Shown here: in pieces, positions 51,201-61,951 of the stretch | Layout of the letters: every line of letters begins with the position of its first letter | Numbering within the stretch: the first letter of the stretch is position 1 | Assembly: GCA_964023205.1 (NCBI GenBank) | Contig: OZ026834.1 | Span: 34,758,756 to 34,822,755, forward strand | DNA: 64,000 bases | DNA from: Lutraria lutraria | Taxonomy: Eukaryota > Mollusca > Bivalvia > Venerida > Mactridae | Direction: 5' to 3' | Notes under the pieces: model-generated | Seen by the model: the letters and a program-made list of their open reading frames with translations, nothing else | The model's database searches: none | Told to the model about the DNA's origin: nothing | Translations under genes and position numbers: made by a program

Positions 51201-51748
51201 CAATGGTGCCAGCACTTCAAATTTAGCTTGTGTACAGTACACATACTTGTGTACACAAATGGCATATATTACTAAATGTCTTTTTTACAATTTTAAATTA
51301 CTTGGGGAAATATTTCTAAATATCTATAAAGAAAAAATCAACTGTTTTTATGACTGTGAAATTAACTTTGGATTAGAGTGGATTTAATGTTAAAACAGCT
51401 ATTGCCATTGTTCATACCCACCTTTTTAGAGTTGCAACCTCGGCTCGGTTTATAATCAACATCTTTGTCATCATCTATGTACCCAAGTTCATCATCTTCA
51501 CCATCAATTAGACTGTTTGTATTCTTTATGCTACTATAATCAAAGCAATGATCACTTGACGGCGAGTTTTCTAAAGTGATGTAATTGGAAAATGGTAATT
51601 CATCTACTCCACTGTCAAACCCTTCTAAATCATCGAAGAATCTTAATGCCTCTGCACTGTTTTTGAAATATGTTGTACCATTTTCCATTCCTTCATCTAC
51701 ATGATCCTGAAAATGTTCCGAAATATTAAACACCCCGCTGTTATACAT
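36211..51748 (-). CDS. Basic helix-loop-helix protein, eleven exons, family unassigned
   Basis: Coding exons on the minus strand are 51422-51748, 45759-45871, 45045-45129, 43353-43500, 42840-42940, 40804-41095, 40213-40286, 39423-39536, 38322-39108, 36664-36727 and 36211-36358. All borders are GT-AG, phases agree and the total is 750 residues. An in-frame stop lies upstream of the chosen ATG. Residues ~137-195 form a bHLH: basic RHRENERVR (141-149), helix 1 LNESLKDVSMRVP (153-165), loop with DPNSKETK, and helix 2 KIVQMQRIIGYECFLENTL (175-193). The class A-like E-R-x-R and LNESL positions imply DNA binding. The remainder is Ser/Pro-rich and disordered-looking, with a SUMO-type IKIEPE motif and basic KNKRKR near the C-terminus. 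I cannot match it to a named bHLH family. The exon 38322 donor (GTCAAG) is the least certain border. Confidence 0.78.
37060..37241 (+). mobile_element. TIR element, CAGTCAAACCTGTG family, copy 5
   Basis: It starts ATACAGTCAAACCTGTGTTA and ends GTTCACAGGTCTGACTTTAT, a well-preserved inverted pair. It lies in an intron of the bHLH gene. Confidence 0.75.
37806..38148. mobile_element. CAGGGCCCT-ended inverted-repeat element
   Basis: It starts CAGGGCCCT and ends AGGGCCCTG, flanked by CATAT on both sides (37801-37805 and 38149-38153). The interior is A/T homopolymer-rich with repeated GGGGAATTT words. It lies in an intron of the bHLH gene. It is hAT-like by its ends only. Confidence 0.55.
41552..41760 (-). 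mobile_element. 210 bp ATTTTCGTTGGGG element, copy 1
   Basis: The ends are inverted: AATCATAAATTTTCGTTGGG and CGAAAATTAATGATTTCACA. The interior repeats CCACGAA(A/T) words. The second copy is reversed at 62681-62890. It lies in an intron of the bHLH gene. Confidence 0.7.
43577..43780 (+). mobile_element. Degenerate tRNA-derived SINE, family 2, copy 1
   Basis: It has a tRNA-like head TCTTAGCACAGTAGGTAAAA and a weak B-box GGTTCACAAATTCC. The tail words ACTTACAGAAGACTAGGTTA and CAGAATGTAGGGAAACAGG are shared with 54905-55150. Confidence 0.45.
44228..44468 (-). mobile_element. TIR element, CAGTCAAACCTGTG family, copy 6 (extended)
   Basis: It runs AAAGTCAAACCTGTGAAC to GACGGGCTTGACTGTA. It is longer than other copies because the internal unit with GAATGGCCTTTATTCACAG is duplicated. 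It lies in an intron of the bHLH gene. Confidence 0.65.
47975..48047 (+). CDS. Candidate first coding exon nested in bHLH intron 1
   Basis: A plus-strand ATG in good context (A at -3, G at +4) opens 24 codons encoding MDNNGIYTPETLAVMDKLEE and a few more residues, ending at a strong donor (CTTG|GTAAGTTA) in phase 1. No downstream exon was identified. The start exon at 63678-63747 is also plus strand and also ends in phase 1, so the two could be alternative first exons of one gene beyond the window. This is inference only. It could be spurious. Confidence 0.35.
48715..48870 (-). mobile_element. tRNA-derived SINE-like sequence
   Basis: On the minus strand a tRNA-like head has a weak A-box (GTGATTAAGAGAAGTC) and a B-box-like GAGTTTGAATCCC (48800-48812), followed by a non-tRNA body. 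It lies in bHLH intron 1. Confidence 0.5.
49831..50470 (+). mobile_element. Dual-hairpin dispersed element (bivalve type)
   Basis: The 5' end is a perfect hairpin AGCTCACCTGA-ATCA-TCAGGTGAGCT (49835-49860). The 3' end has CAGGTGAGCGATA then the hairpin AGGGCCA-TCT-TGGCCCT (50448-50464) and CATG. Between them, about three ~140 bp units share TTTAGCTTGTTTACACT and GGACCAGAACTTCAAGAG. The terminal hairpins resemble Helitron 3' hairpins, but the expected CTRR end is not seen. It is the same superfamily as 59-1200. Confidence 0.8.
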
Positions 51749-52289
51749 TAATGAGTAACAGGAGGAGGAATCAAGGGCAATAACTTAATACTGTATACGT
51801 AAGACCGTTTATTTGTACTCCACCGATGCTAGCTTGAAAATAAGTCGTTAACCCCCCGAAAATACGAGTCAACGGCATAATCCGTAAGGTTTTTAACATT
51901 TTAGATCGAACGTAACGATATTAAAATTCTAAGGACAGGAAAATAGTGTGAAAGATCAAGAATGATAAGAGCAGACTTTTAATATATTTATACAATATAT
52001 CGATGTCAACCATTAAAACTATCCTGAATATATTTATATGTTTATAGCTTTTCGATAAGCTATACCTATGGCGTTTAGTCTTTCGAACATTTTACTTATT
52101 TTTAGAAAATCGAATTCAAAAAAATCCGCCATTAATACTTTGTTATAATTTGCTCTATGCGTTTGTAGATAATCAACAAACATTGTAAAAACATACCATT
52201 TTTCGTATTATCGATGTTATTGTAGCTGTCAAGTTAAAAGAAGGCAAGATGTTTAGAAACGAGTGTGCCACCCACGTAACTGCAACATT

Positions 52290-52322
52290 CAAATGTCCGC
52301 CATTTTAATGTTCATGACGTCA
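52290..52322 (-). promoter_or_regulatory. Candidate bHLH promoter: YY1-like motif and CRE
   Basis: On the minus strand a perfect CRE (TGACGTCA, 52315-52322) lies just upstream of a YY1-like AAAATGGCGGACA (about 52296-52308). They are about 550 bp upstream of the bHLH start codon. A transcription start here is inferred, not shown. Confidence 0.4.
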
Positions 52323-52689
52323 ATTTACACGCATTACATTGCCCGGATGATGTGGCAGCACAATATTTAGCAGGTGCCTGTTTTTAGTACAAATTGAATG
52401 AATATAGATAAATGTGTAAATTTAACCTTCCTGTGGCTATGAAAACACATCTTATTGAACTCTGTAAGTCAAATATGAGTTTGTTTTGTGTTTTCCCACA
52501 TTTCTTTTGAAAAGCTATTTTCCATACAGTAGACGTAAACAGTACCCAAAGGCGCCAGTGCACGCGCGTTTTGGGAACGGTTCTCGGTCAGAGGTCAAAT
52601 GATATCTAATCACGCAACAGACAACACATTTATCTTTCTCAATATACATAATGTATGGTTTCCTGACAGTGCTGTTTATATCAGAGACA

Positions 52690-52843
52690 TAGTCAAGCCT
52701 ATGAACAAAGGCCGTCCTTTTTGAAAGATATAATGTGGCCTTTATTGACAGATGACCTTTATTTGGAGGTCATTTTGATTTGACTTTTATTCACAGGTGG
52801 CCTTCATTCAGAGGTGGATGCTAAAACATGTTTGACTATATAT
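52690..52843 (-). mobile_element. TIR element, CAGTCAAACCTGTG family, copy 7
   Basis: It runs ACATAGTCAAGCCTATGAAC to ACATGTTTGACTATA, with internal GTGGCCTTTATTGACAG words. Confidence 0.6.
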
Positions 52844-52908
52844 ACAAATGACTAACGATTAAATAACTTGCATGTTTAGTATTGTCCTTACATAAATATA
52901 TTTGTTGT

Positions 52909-52992
52909 ATATCGAGGGCTCAGTGCAACACTGTCGTAACTTGTTCTTATTTCAATATGAGTTACGACACTGTTGCGTTGAACCCTCGATAT
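52909..52992 (+). mobile_element. 84 bp hairpin element, copy 4
   Basis: It runs ATATCGAGGGCTCAGTGCAA to TTGCGTTGAACCCTCGATAT and is the copy closest in sequence to copy 1. Confidence 0.85.
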
Positions 52993-53144
52993 ATATCATA
53001 TATCAGTATTGTTAGATTAAGTAATGATTGTTTTCGTATTTTGAACTGAGTAAGTGTTGAGTTATGTCTCAGCTTGACATCTCCATGATAAAAGGTTATC
53101 AATATTCACTCATTACAGTTTCCTCTTCACAAGATAAAAACCTT

Positions 53145-53156
53145 GGGGGGGGGGGG
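53145..53156. repeat. G12 homopolymer
   Basis: An uninterrupted run of 12 G residues. Confidence 0.9.
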
Positions 53157-53263
53157 TCTGGAAAACATCCTTCATAATGATCAAGTGTAAAGAAATTGGT
53201 TGTTTCTGGTTATATCTGACCCACCTTAATTTGATCCCTTCTCCCCTGCAACCATAGTTTGAG

Positions 53264-53419
53264 GAATGGGAAAGACAAAATGTGGCTTTTGTTGACAGGT
53301 GGCCTTTATTCCGTGGTCATCTTTTGTTCTGAATAATAAATGAAAGTTTCCCAAGGCATTGCTTTTATTTAAAGCGTGGCCCTTTTCAGAGGGTTGTCTT
53401 TAATGTGTGTATGTTACAG
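53264..53419 (-). mobile_element. TIR element, CAGTCAAACCTGTG family, partial copy 8
   Basis: It has GGGAAAGACAAAATGTGGCT and GACAGGTGGCCTTTATTC words as in other copies, but its outer inverted ends are lost or diverged. Confidence 0.55.
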
Positions 53420-54344
53420 AAACTGCATTTGAATGACCCATTTTGTGTATATATATTGATATTATATTCATCATTTTTCATTCACCATAATGTAGTACAG
53501 GTACATGTGCAAATACAAATGTAGAAGAAAAAGATGAAATTCATATCCGGTGAAAATTTCTCTACTTTTTGTTCAATTAATTAAGGAGATTTGAACAGCT
53601 GTTTTGTATTATCACCTGTAATATATGCATGTGTTAAGGTTCTCAATTAATTTTAACTCCCAACAAATTTGTATTTCACAGCTGGTAAACAAGTTACATG
53701 AAACAATTAATTTATTCATACCAAGCCTTAATGTAGGAGCAGAGATAAAAAATATCATATTTTTTCTCAGTATCTAGTATTAATTACCCTGAACTCATCT
53801 TACTGACCTTGTATTGATTATGGGGGTCTTTTGATGAATTAATACCCGATTATATAAATGAAAAGGTGCTTGATAAATTCTAACAGCCCGTATTTTACCA
53901 TACAGCTGCATGTATAGGTAGTATGGTTGAAATATATGATGCAAGCAGTCTCAGCATCAGTACAGACACTTGTAAATAAAGCAAGCTAAGAAATCGTTAT
54001 GTCTAAGACGAAATAATAATTTGTTGTGAGGTTTAATTAATATACAGTGAAAATTAAGTTACTAAGATGATTCATATGTAATAAATACCATGGAAATTTA
54101 TTGAAGTGGTTTATAAATGATCGATGGATATGTTCAAACATAATGTTACACATAACAACATAATAGACAATACTGCTAAATAATTCTTATCTTAGAATAA
54201 TACTCTGGAATTGTGTGGAATGCGATGGATACATCAGAATGTAGACACTTGTTAGGTTAGTGTTTAATATACATAACTGTGTACCGGTAATAGTTTCAAA
54301 TAAAGACTGGTAATTGTTAATACATTTTGTTTTGTTCTGTACTG

Positions 54345-54511
54345 CAGGCCCGTAGGAAGCAATTTCTGATTAAGGGGTGGGGCTAAATTATTTTAAATTT
54401 TGGCTAACAACAGGAGGGATTTAGCCCCTTTAATCACCATTATTACCATTACAGCCATAATGTTTGGGGGAGCTAAGCCCCTCCCTAGCCCCACCAATTC
54501 CTACGGCCCTG
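54345..54511. mobile_element. CAGG...CCTG inverted-repeat element, copy 1
   Basis: It starts CAGGCCCGTAGGAAG and ends TTCCTACGGCCCTG. The interior has GGGGCTAA and TTAGCCCC words. The second copy of almost equal size is at 62920-63085. Confidence 0.65.
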
Positions 54512-54904
54512 TTGTCAACATAAATAGATAAGACCCACAAAATACTCTAGTATTGTTTGAAGAGGGTGTATTAATCATCCGTGTTGAATTATACAGACAA
54601 TTCATTAAGGTTGAGTCCATCAGTTGGTTAATGAGCGTTTTGGTGGATATTTTTGTCTGAGAAAATGAATACTCTTGCATTAAGATCCCAGTTTAACAAA
54701 ACCAAAGTGCCACAGTGGCTATAATAATTTTTATGATACTCTCACCTAGCTGAGTATTTAAGAAATTATAGATGTTTGAGTCCAGATTTAATTGGCTGAA
54801 GAATATGACCAATTTTCAATCAACTTTATTCTAAATGCATGTACTTGACCTTGTGGGGCTAGTTTCTGTTGACCTTTGACCCAGTAAAGAAATTGATCCA
54901 AATT

Positions 54905-55150
54905 TAAAGCTTGCCCACTTAGCTCAGTTGATACAGTCAGGGGTTCATTTAAGATCAAACCTTTGACACAGGCATGTTTTCGTTTATGATTTGCCTCAGA
55001 CATTGTTTTAGGCCATGCATACTCCACTGTTGATCAATCAAGCGGAGAAGTTGGCAGGTACTTGTGGAGAACAAGGTCTGGTATAGAATGCAGGAAAACA
55101 GGTTTGGTTAGTTTCACACTATAGTATATAAGCCCAAGCAACTCGTTCAG
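54905..55150 (+). mobile_element. Degenerate tRNA-derived SINE, family 2, copy 2
   Basis: The head CACTTAGCTCAGTTGATAC resembles a tRNA A-box. The tail GAACAAGGTCTGGTATAGAA and TGCAGGAAAACAGG matches the tail of 43577-43780 in order. Confidence 0.45.
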
Positions 55151-56167
55151 TTTGCAAATCATAGACTTTATAAATAATTGTGTTGCATGGTTACCCTGGA
55201 GTACTGGTAAGGTCTAATGACTGCCATGACTTTAAACATGAAATACCTCGATCTCGGACAAAAAATCCAACATCAACCTTGGTGATATTGGCTCAGAATA
55301 GTTTACTTTAATTCAAGGGCACTAATTCATTCAGGTAATTTCTAGTATAGGGAAGTCATCACTTTTCATTAATCGCATCAAATGTTAGTTGTGTGGGGAG
55401 GGGCATTTATCGTTTTATTCGAATACACTTAAAACACCTAGCCAAAACAATATTTCAAATAGTAGCTAGTTTGGAATTACCAGTATACATTTGGAAGTGG
55501 TAGGGGTGCATTATTTCAATCCATGTAGCGTGGTTATCTAATTGATATAAACATACATATCAAATCATTGCTGTTGAGAAACAGACACTATTGTAATTTA
55601 GAGAACCAGCAAAGTCTATCAAGAATAACTAAACTTAAAAGTTGTCTTTACATCATACAATGTACAAAATGAAATATTAATTACCGGTACTTCAGGAGTT
55701 GGGGCATGACTATGGATATTTAAAACATTTTCAAGGGCCATAAACTTTGACCTTTTGTTAATATGCCTCTGTGAATGTTTGAATATAGCAGCTATAGAAT
55801 AATTCACTGACTACTTGTGATAGCAGATTGAATCTTACACTACTGGGAAGGGCTTTTTGTGGAGTATTTTGTACTAACACAAACACTGAACATTTGAAAT
55901 CTTTCTATTTTTAATGAATTTTACAGGAATCAGATGAAATCTTCAGTGATTTTTTTCACATGTAACATCAAACTAAATCAGAGACACTTAAAAAGCAAAA
56001 GTGGAGTGGTAGCAGTGATCCATCTTTCTAGTACATAGTATTACAATAATAACAAAACAGTAATTTTTATCATCAATTTTGTATGCTTTAGCGAACGTTT
56101 GATTATGTATTGGAAATGTCCATTTAATATAATATACCCTTTCATGACTGTTCAATTGAGAGCACTT

Positions 56168-58435
56168 TCATTTATCAAGTTTATATTTAAGTTTAAGGAC
56201 CAACTTCCCGCCATCAGGAAAGATAACTCTTTTCATATCAATATCATTCGGTCTAATAATGCAATTTTCAGGGAGGTAATCTCCAAAATTTAAGTCAATG
56301 TCATTCATTGTTCGACCAGCCCTGCTTTGTCCACAACAAGAATACACGGTTGTATCATCTTCTTTGAAAATAACTTCTTGTTTAATAGTCTTCTTGTCAA
56401 AATCATTGGTGAAAGTGTATGCAATTTCAGCATCATGTACATTTTCGTCTGAATGTTCTACACCATGTTCTTCATCAGAACCATTACTTGGTTCTTGTAT
56501 TCCATTTATAGCAACCATGCTTCTTTCACTGCGTGTGCTTATTTTGAGAACTTTAGCCTGTCTTGTGTGGTCTACATATTCTGACAATTTTCTCTTACCA
56601 AGCACGCCAGTGATGCTGTTATTACTGACTGATTTCATGCTTCCTCCATTGGTTCCTATCAATTTTGTTTCTTCATTCACTGCATACTCATTAGCTTCTT
56701 GCTTAATGGTAATTGTTGAGTCACCAAAACTGCCCTCATTACTTTCATTATTAGGCTGTTCCTGATTTTTATCAAAACGTTCAATATCTTGAAGCATTGA
56801 ATTATCATTTTTGGTCAAACCTTCTTCACACTTTTCAAATTGAGATTTTGCTTGCGTTTCATTTGTAAAATTGTGTTGTAGATCCACCATGCTAAAGTTA
56901 GATTGTTGAACCGGCTGAGGACATGTGTCTGAAGATTTTTTTTGAAGATTCTGCTGCAGATTACTGGATGATTTCTGATATGTTGTTAGAACATTTGGCA
57001 TAAGCCTAAATGGTACTTGTTGCATAGCAGTGGTTGGTTGACTAACTTGGAGAGACATAAGTTGTCCTGTTGAATTAGATGGCTTACTTTGTAATATATA
57101 TGTTAATGGCTGCTGAGTTGATGTGCCTGTTATCATCTGTGGGATAGGAATTGTTCCAACCAGTTGATGTAATGCATTTGTCTGCATGGTTACACCCAAT
57201 GACTGAGCAATTCCTACTGGTGGATCAAGCAGACTACTTATTTCAACTTGTTGTTCAGCTTGAAATACACACTTTCTCTTCACATTATAGCCCTTCGTTA
57301 CAAGATAATCCATGGTTGATAGAACTAAAGCTTGTGTGGTGTAATTCCCTTTAAACTTGGCAACTTTCATGATGTAACCAAATTTCCTTTGGAGTTGATT
57401 CTTACCAACAGGATTAGAAGAAAATTTCAGGTTCTCCTTTGGTTGTAGGAACAAAGCTCTGTCAGGTGGAATTGGTACAGATTCAAGTAATTTTAGATAA
57501 TACTGCATAATTTTATAAAATGACCTAGGATTGTCCTTATTATGGTAGTGCCTTAACTTAGTGGTTCCCGAAACAAGAAGTGCTTGGTTATGGCAACAAG
57601 AAGAACAGCTGTTATAGAATTCATCTATGGTGTTTGCAAAATCATTTTCCAGTTCAATATATTGTCCCAATTCATTCTCTCCAAACACAAATAAATCTGT
57701 GCTCAGTTTTCTTAATGCTTTTGAGGAGACAATACCAAAGATTTTGACAATGTAAAAGAAGATGGTATTACTAAGTGCTTCAGCAGAGTGGCTACCAAAC
57801 AGTCCAGTGTTCCAGAGAGATTCCTCTTGTGTCATAGTTATTCCAGAAGCTGGAGGATTCTTGGTTACAATGCCAGCTTCTTTTAATGTTTTTGTTTTTT
57901 TCTTTAATGCATCACTATACTTCGGAAACTGATGTTCATTCTTGATAAAAATTACTGCCATTTTATTGAAGTGCTCAGCAAATGCTTTCATGTATCTTTG
58001 AAGACCAAACAAAATGCTGTGCAATGTCACTGGTGCATAATTCTCTAGCTGCTTATTTTTACAGCTGAGAATAAAGTAAGCTAATATAGCGTCTATACTT
58101 TTGATAGGTTGATTACAGAGTTCATAGAAGTAAGGAGCATCTTCCCCATGACTCTCTCCGAGGTCTACACGCTGTTGTCGCCATATATTCCAACAATACA
58201 ATGACCACTTGGTAGCTCTCCTGGTGTGATATTTTTCAATGTGGCAAAGGATAGCTGTGTCAATGTTTTCTACTTGGATATCTTCCAATCCATCTTCAGA
58301 TGGTAAACATATTTGTGTGAACAATTCATCTTCCTCATCATCTTCACATATTTCAACTTTAATGTCAGTCAACAAGTCTGTATCATCTTCACAGGTCTCT
58401 ACTTTTATGTTGCTTACACTTGGGCCATTGTCCAT
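56168..58435 (-). CDS. QRICH1/ZMYM-like protein with degenerate Crypton-derived (DUF3504) domain
   Basis: A single coding exon of 755 residues. The ATG lies 23 nt after a TTTCACTTCAG acceptor, so a 5' UTR exon is expected. The N-terminus is acidic with a duplicated NIKVETCEDD/DIKVEICEDD module. About residues 95-165 resemble the core-binding part of Crypton-type proteins (AYFILSCKNK, then YAPVTLHSILFGLQRYM). About 195-395 resemble DUF3504, as in QRICH1, KCTD1 and ZMYM2-4 (TQEESLWNTGLFG, NTIFFYIVKIFG, NPVGKNQLQRKFGYIM). The recombinase H-x-x-R and Tyr are not recognisable (TTQALVLST where NHSxR would be), so it is probably catalytically dead. A Gln/Ser-rich region follows. Four SUMO consensus sites are visible (IKVE twice, IKQE twice). 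The long intact frame argues for a domesticated host gene, likely a chromatin or transcription factor; function is inferred. Confidence 0.8.
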   Translation of the reverse strand: MDNGPSVSNIKVETCEDDTDLLTDIKVEICEDDEEDELFTQICLPSEDGLEDIQVENIDTAILCHIEKYHTRRATKWSLYCWNIWRQQRVDLGESHGEDAPYFYELCNQPIKSIDAILAYFILSCKNKQLENYAPVTLHSILFGLQRYMKAFAEHFNKMAVIFIKNEHQFPKYSDALKKKTKTLKEAGIVTKNPPASGITMTQEESLWNTGLFGSHSAEALSNTIFFYIVKIFGIVSSKALRKLSTDLFVFGENELGQYIELENDFANTIDEFYNSCSSCCHNQALLVSGTTKLRHYHNKDNPRSFYKIMQYYLKLLESVPIPPDRALFLQPKENLKFSSNPVGKNQLQRKFGYIMKVAKFKGNYTTQALVLSTMDYLVTKGYNVKRKCVFQAEQQVEISSLLDPPVGIAQSLGVTMQTNALHQLVGTIPIPQMITGTSTQQPLTYILQSKPSNSTGQLMSLQVSQPTTAMQQVPFRLMPNVLTTYQKSSSNLQQNLQKKSSDTCPQPVQQSNFSMVDLQHNFTNETQAKSQFEKCEEGLTKNDNSMLQDIERFDKNQEQPNNESNEGSFGDSTITIKQEANEYAVNEETKLIGTNGGSMKSVSNNSITGVLGKRKLSEYVDHTRQAKVLKISTRSERSMVAINGIQEPSNGSDEEHGVEHSDENVHDAEIAYTFTNDFDKKTIKQEVIFKEDDTTVYSCCGQSRAGRTMNDIDLNFGDYLPENCIIRPNDIDMKRVIFPDGGKLVLKLKYKLDK

Positions 58436-61362
58436 GCTTATCTGATACAACCAGTGTGGTCCTGAAGTGAAATGAAATACTTGTGTATTAAATTACTAAT
58501 TTCAGTGATATATGGATGCTTGGTTAAAACGTTAAATTTCTTCTGGTCAGCATTACCAGCAAACCACTAGTAAATGGTAAACCTGGTACCAGGCAATATG
58601 TACTATCTGCATGTTGGTAGCTTTAATAATGTGGTCCATGACTGGATACCATTATGATTAGAATGCCTGGTCACCCAACAGTTTAAATGGTTTGGACTAT
58701 CGTTAAAACAATGTTTATTTGCGGTTATTAACCCTACCCACAGAATTTCCACAGAATTTTCAGTGGGTAGGCATGCAGGTAGGAATTTTATTTTTACTAT
58801 CTATCTTTTATATTGAACGCAAATACATATACATCATGTCAGAATGCTTTTCTTTTATTGAAATCATTTTTTTAAACAAGAGGTAAAAAAAAAAGTTGAG
58901 TGCATGGGCCGCTTTTGGCCCAAACAAAATACATGTATATTTTTAGGATCACCTTAGGGTTAATTCATTTGTGGTGTACATATATAAACAAATTAACTGT
59001 GTTATTTTGTCGGAAGAAATATTTTTAATACCAAAGTTATATATACAGTACAGTATTTTGTACAAAAAATGTATGTTAATTGTTTTAAAATGAAATCCTG
59101 CTGACCCAAATAATTGGTAAGCTTGTGCAGGGATGTTATATGTAATATAGCATCCCTGGCTTGTGTCAAGAAAATTAACGAATTTAATTAACATTAATTT
59201 TAGTTGACACTACCAGGGATCCTGACACTACTGAGCATAAAATAAATTCAATAATCAAATGTAATAAAGTTTTATCAACAGAAATTGTAGCCTGTTATTC
59301 CTTCTTAGATAGTCAAGTTAAGTCAACTGTTCATAATTCAGTAAGGACCACATTTCACCAAGGCATAGCCAGCGATACACACACATTTACACAACTTCAA
59401 TTTGAAATACAAATACAAAAAAAAACATGTATGTATGGTCAAAATTGACATCTGAATCTAAATGTGGGCATAACATTAATTCAAAGCTGACTATGCTCCT
59501 GTCACAGGTTTTCACATGTTAATAACACCCTTTAATAGACATATCTTAGGGACCTTTTCAAAAAATGCTAACTCTTTTTTAATGACACAGTTGTGAACAA
59601 CAAACACGCATCAAGGACTTATATACATACATGTAGGTCCTTGTACGCATGTATGGTGGGATATTTATCAAAACAGTAAACAGTTAACAGACTATATATT
59701 TACCAAATTACCACACTGTATAAATAATGTTTTAAATCTGGGTCACTTATGTTGATATCATATACAGAGCGTGTGATTATCTTACAAATGAACCACACCG
59801 TTAAACAAGCTGTGTAATATCGCTAATATAGTACACAAGAAATCCAATAACTTCAACATAGACGCCGGTCAATATATACAGTAATACACCTTAAATTGAA
59901 TACACAAAGTAAAACATCACAATTGTCTAGCTGAATGTGTTAAGATTTCAAAGAAAACAAATAATAAGTCATTACCTTGAGAATTATCAAATCCCTGTAT
60001 GAGAAACTGTAGTTATTGTGAAAATAATGGATGTCAGAATGGAGCAGATGACTTTCTCCTAGCAGGCTATTTTTAGCAAACCGAAGGGAAGTAACTGTGA
60101 CAATTCTAAGTTTACTTTTGGGTTGTCTCCCTTGTATATAAAATAGTTTCCCAGGTTTGTATAAACTTTGTTGGATTTTTTTCAAATAACTGGTATCTTG
60201 AATCCTTATTGAATATTTTTTGTTATTAAAGACTAGTTATATAATATTTGTGGTCACTGATGAAAATAGATTCACAGTTTATATATTTCCAAAATTGTGA
60301 AAATTGGTTGAATTGTTTTACAACATAATTTCTAAATATGACAAAAAATATTTGTAAATGTATAATTATTATATAAACATATCTATTTTTTAACATCGTT
60401 AGGATATAAATTGGTGAGGGAAGTAACTAAGTATATCAATCCAAATAAAATCTTAAGGAATGATTTGGAAGCAAACTGCTATCTCAAAATTTTCAGTGAA
60501 ATAGAATATACTGTACATATAATTATACATGTACTTGAAATCAAATTCTGTGCTATCATTTACTGACAGCTCTGAGGAATTCTTGTTTATAAATTATTTC
60601 ATTGTTCATCAATTTATTAATTTACATTGTATTTGCTGAGTATTGGGTTGGATGATATTTGATGAAGTTGCTATTTGTATTGCGCAATATGTATTAGTTA
60701 TCGTTAATATTTTGAATTTTATGGGATATATCACAAGCGAAGCTGAGTGGAGTACAGTGATATGTCATATAAAATTCAAAATATGAACGCTAACTGATTT
60801 ACAGTTTGTGTTAATTTCGGTACATACAGTGATGTTTTTTCTCCATATCAGATTCTAGGCACATTTTATGCGATATATTTTTCAAATTTCAAATGAAATG
60901 CAGATGTTTCATTGGACGAGAAATTAGGATAAACTGTAAATAACATGGGAATTTTTTTATACAAAAATGTTATGATAAATAGTGAAACATTTTGACACCA
61001 GTACTGATGAATTGTGCAATATTTTAGTGGACTGGGTGGATTGACCATTTGTGTTGCATTATTTTAATTTTTTATGATGATTTATCATAGTTACAGTGAA
61101 ATTATTTTGCTAAGTTTAGAAATAATAAAAAAACACTCTTAAAATTAATCGCAAAACTCTTGACATATGAATCACCATGCTGTTTGATTATTTTTGCATC
61201 AATCAAATTGCTGCATGAATAATCTCAATTGTTTGATGGAGTTTTTGTGATCTTTATTTGAGATACAGAATTAATGATGTACAATGTGATGCTTGTAGTT
61301 GTAGTCATTGTATTTGATTTCTATTTTTTTGTCTATGTGTGAGATATTTTAAATAAGATGGG

Positions 61363-61570
61363 GGTGGATGGGTGGTCTAGTGGTAAGGCACTGGACCACT
61401 AATCGAAAGCTTGTGGGTTCAAATCTAGGATCTGCCTTCTGATACTCCAAGGATGCTTTTTCAGTGTCCCCATCCAAACTACTGAGACCGGTGCTGTATT
61501 AAAAAAATCACAGGAAACAGGTGAGGCATGTATGGGTGCGTTACACAGGTCACAATAAAGAAACAGAAAA
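61363..61570 (+). mobile_element. tRNA-derived SINE, family 3
   Basis: The tRNA-like head has A-box TGGTCTAGTGGTAAGG and B-box GGTTCAAATCT, followed by a body with GGATGCTTTTTCAGTGTCCC and an A-rich tail (CACAATAAAGAAACAGAAAA). The head lacks a clean acceptor stem, and the body and tail indicate a retroposon, not a tRNA gene. Confidence 0.7.
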
Positions 61571-61951
61571 AACTATTTGAAACCGAGTAGTGATATAAAT
61601 GCCCAGTTGTCCAGTATCTTCTTTCCCCTTTGGGGCTGTTCTGAAGTAGACGTGGACAGTATAACAGAGTTATAGTGAAGTCATATGTTTGGTGAAGTAT
61701 AGGATGTAGTGAAATTCTTTGGATAATGTATATAAGTTTGCATAATTATACATGTAATGAAGTAAATGATTGGTCCCCAGGAAATTCAATACAACCAATT
61801 TCACTGAATTTTGTCTTAAGAAATGATTATCATAATATTGATGAAATCATAGGGAGCTTGCACATGTATATACAGTGCAATCTCTCCAAAGCAACACCCT
61901 TTGGGAGAAACAAAATTATGTTGTTTTTGATAGGTTGTTGCCCTAGAGAGG

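Larger units (their letters stand above)
51749..56167. other. Intergenic region between bHLH and DUF3504 genes
   Basis: No coding exon is supported. It contains the likely bHLH promoter (near 52290-52322), two TIR elements (52690-52843 and 53264-53419), an 84 bp hairpin (52909-52992), a G12 run (53145-53156), a CAGG...CCTG element (54345-54511) and a degenerate SINE (54905-55150). Confidence 0.6.

Noticed and set aside
61363..61440. tRNA gene on the plus strand
   Set aside because: The head is tRNA-like but continues into a retroposon body with an A-rich tail and lacks a clean acceptor stem.
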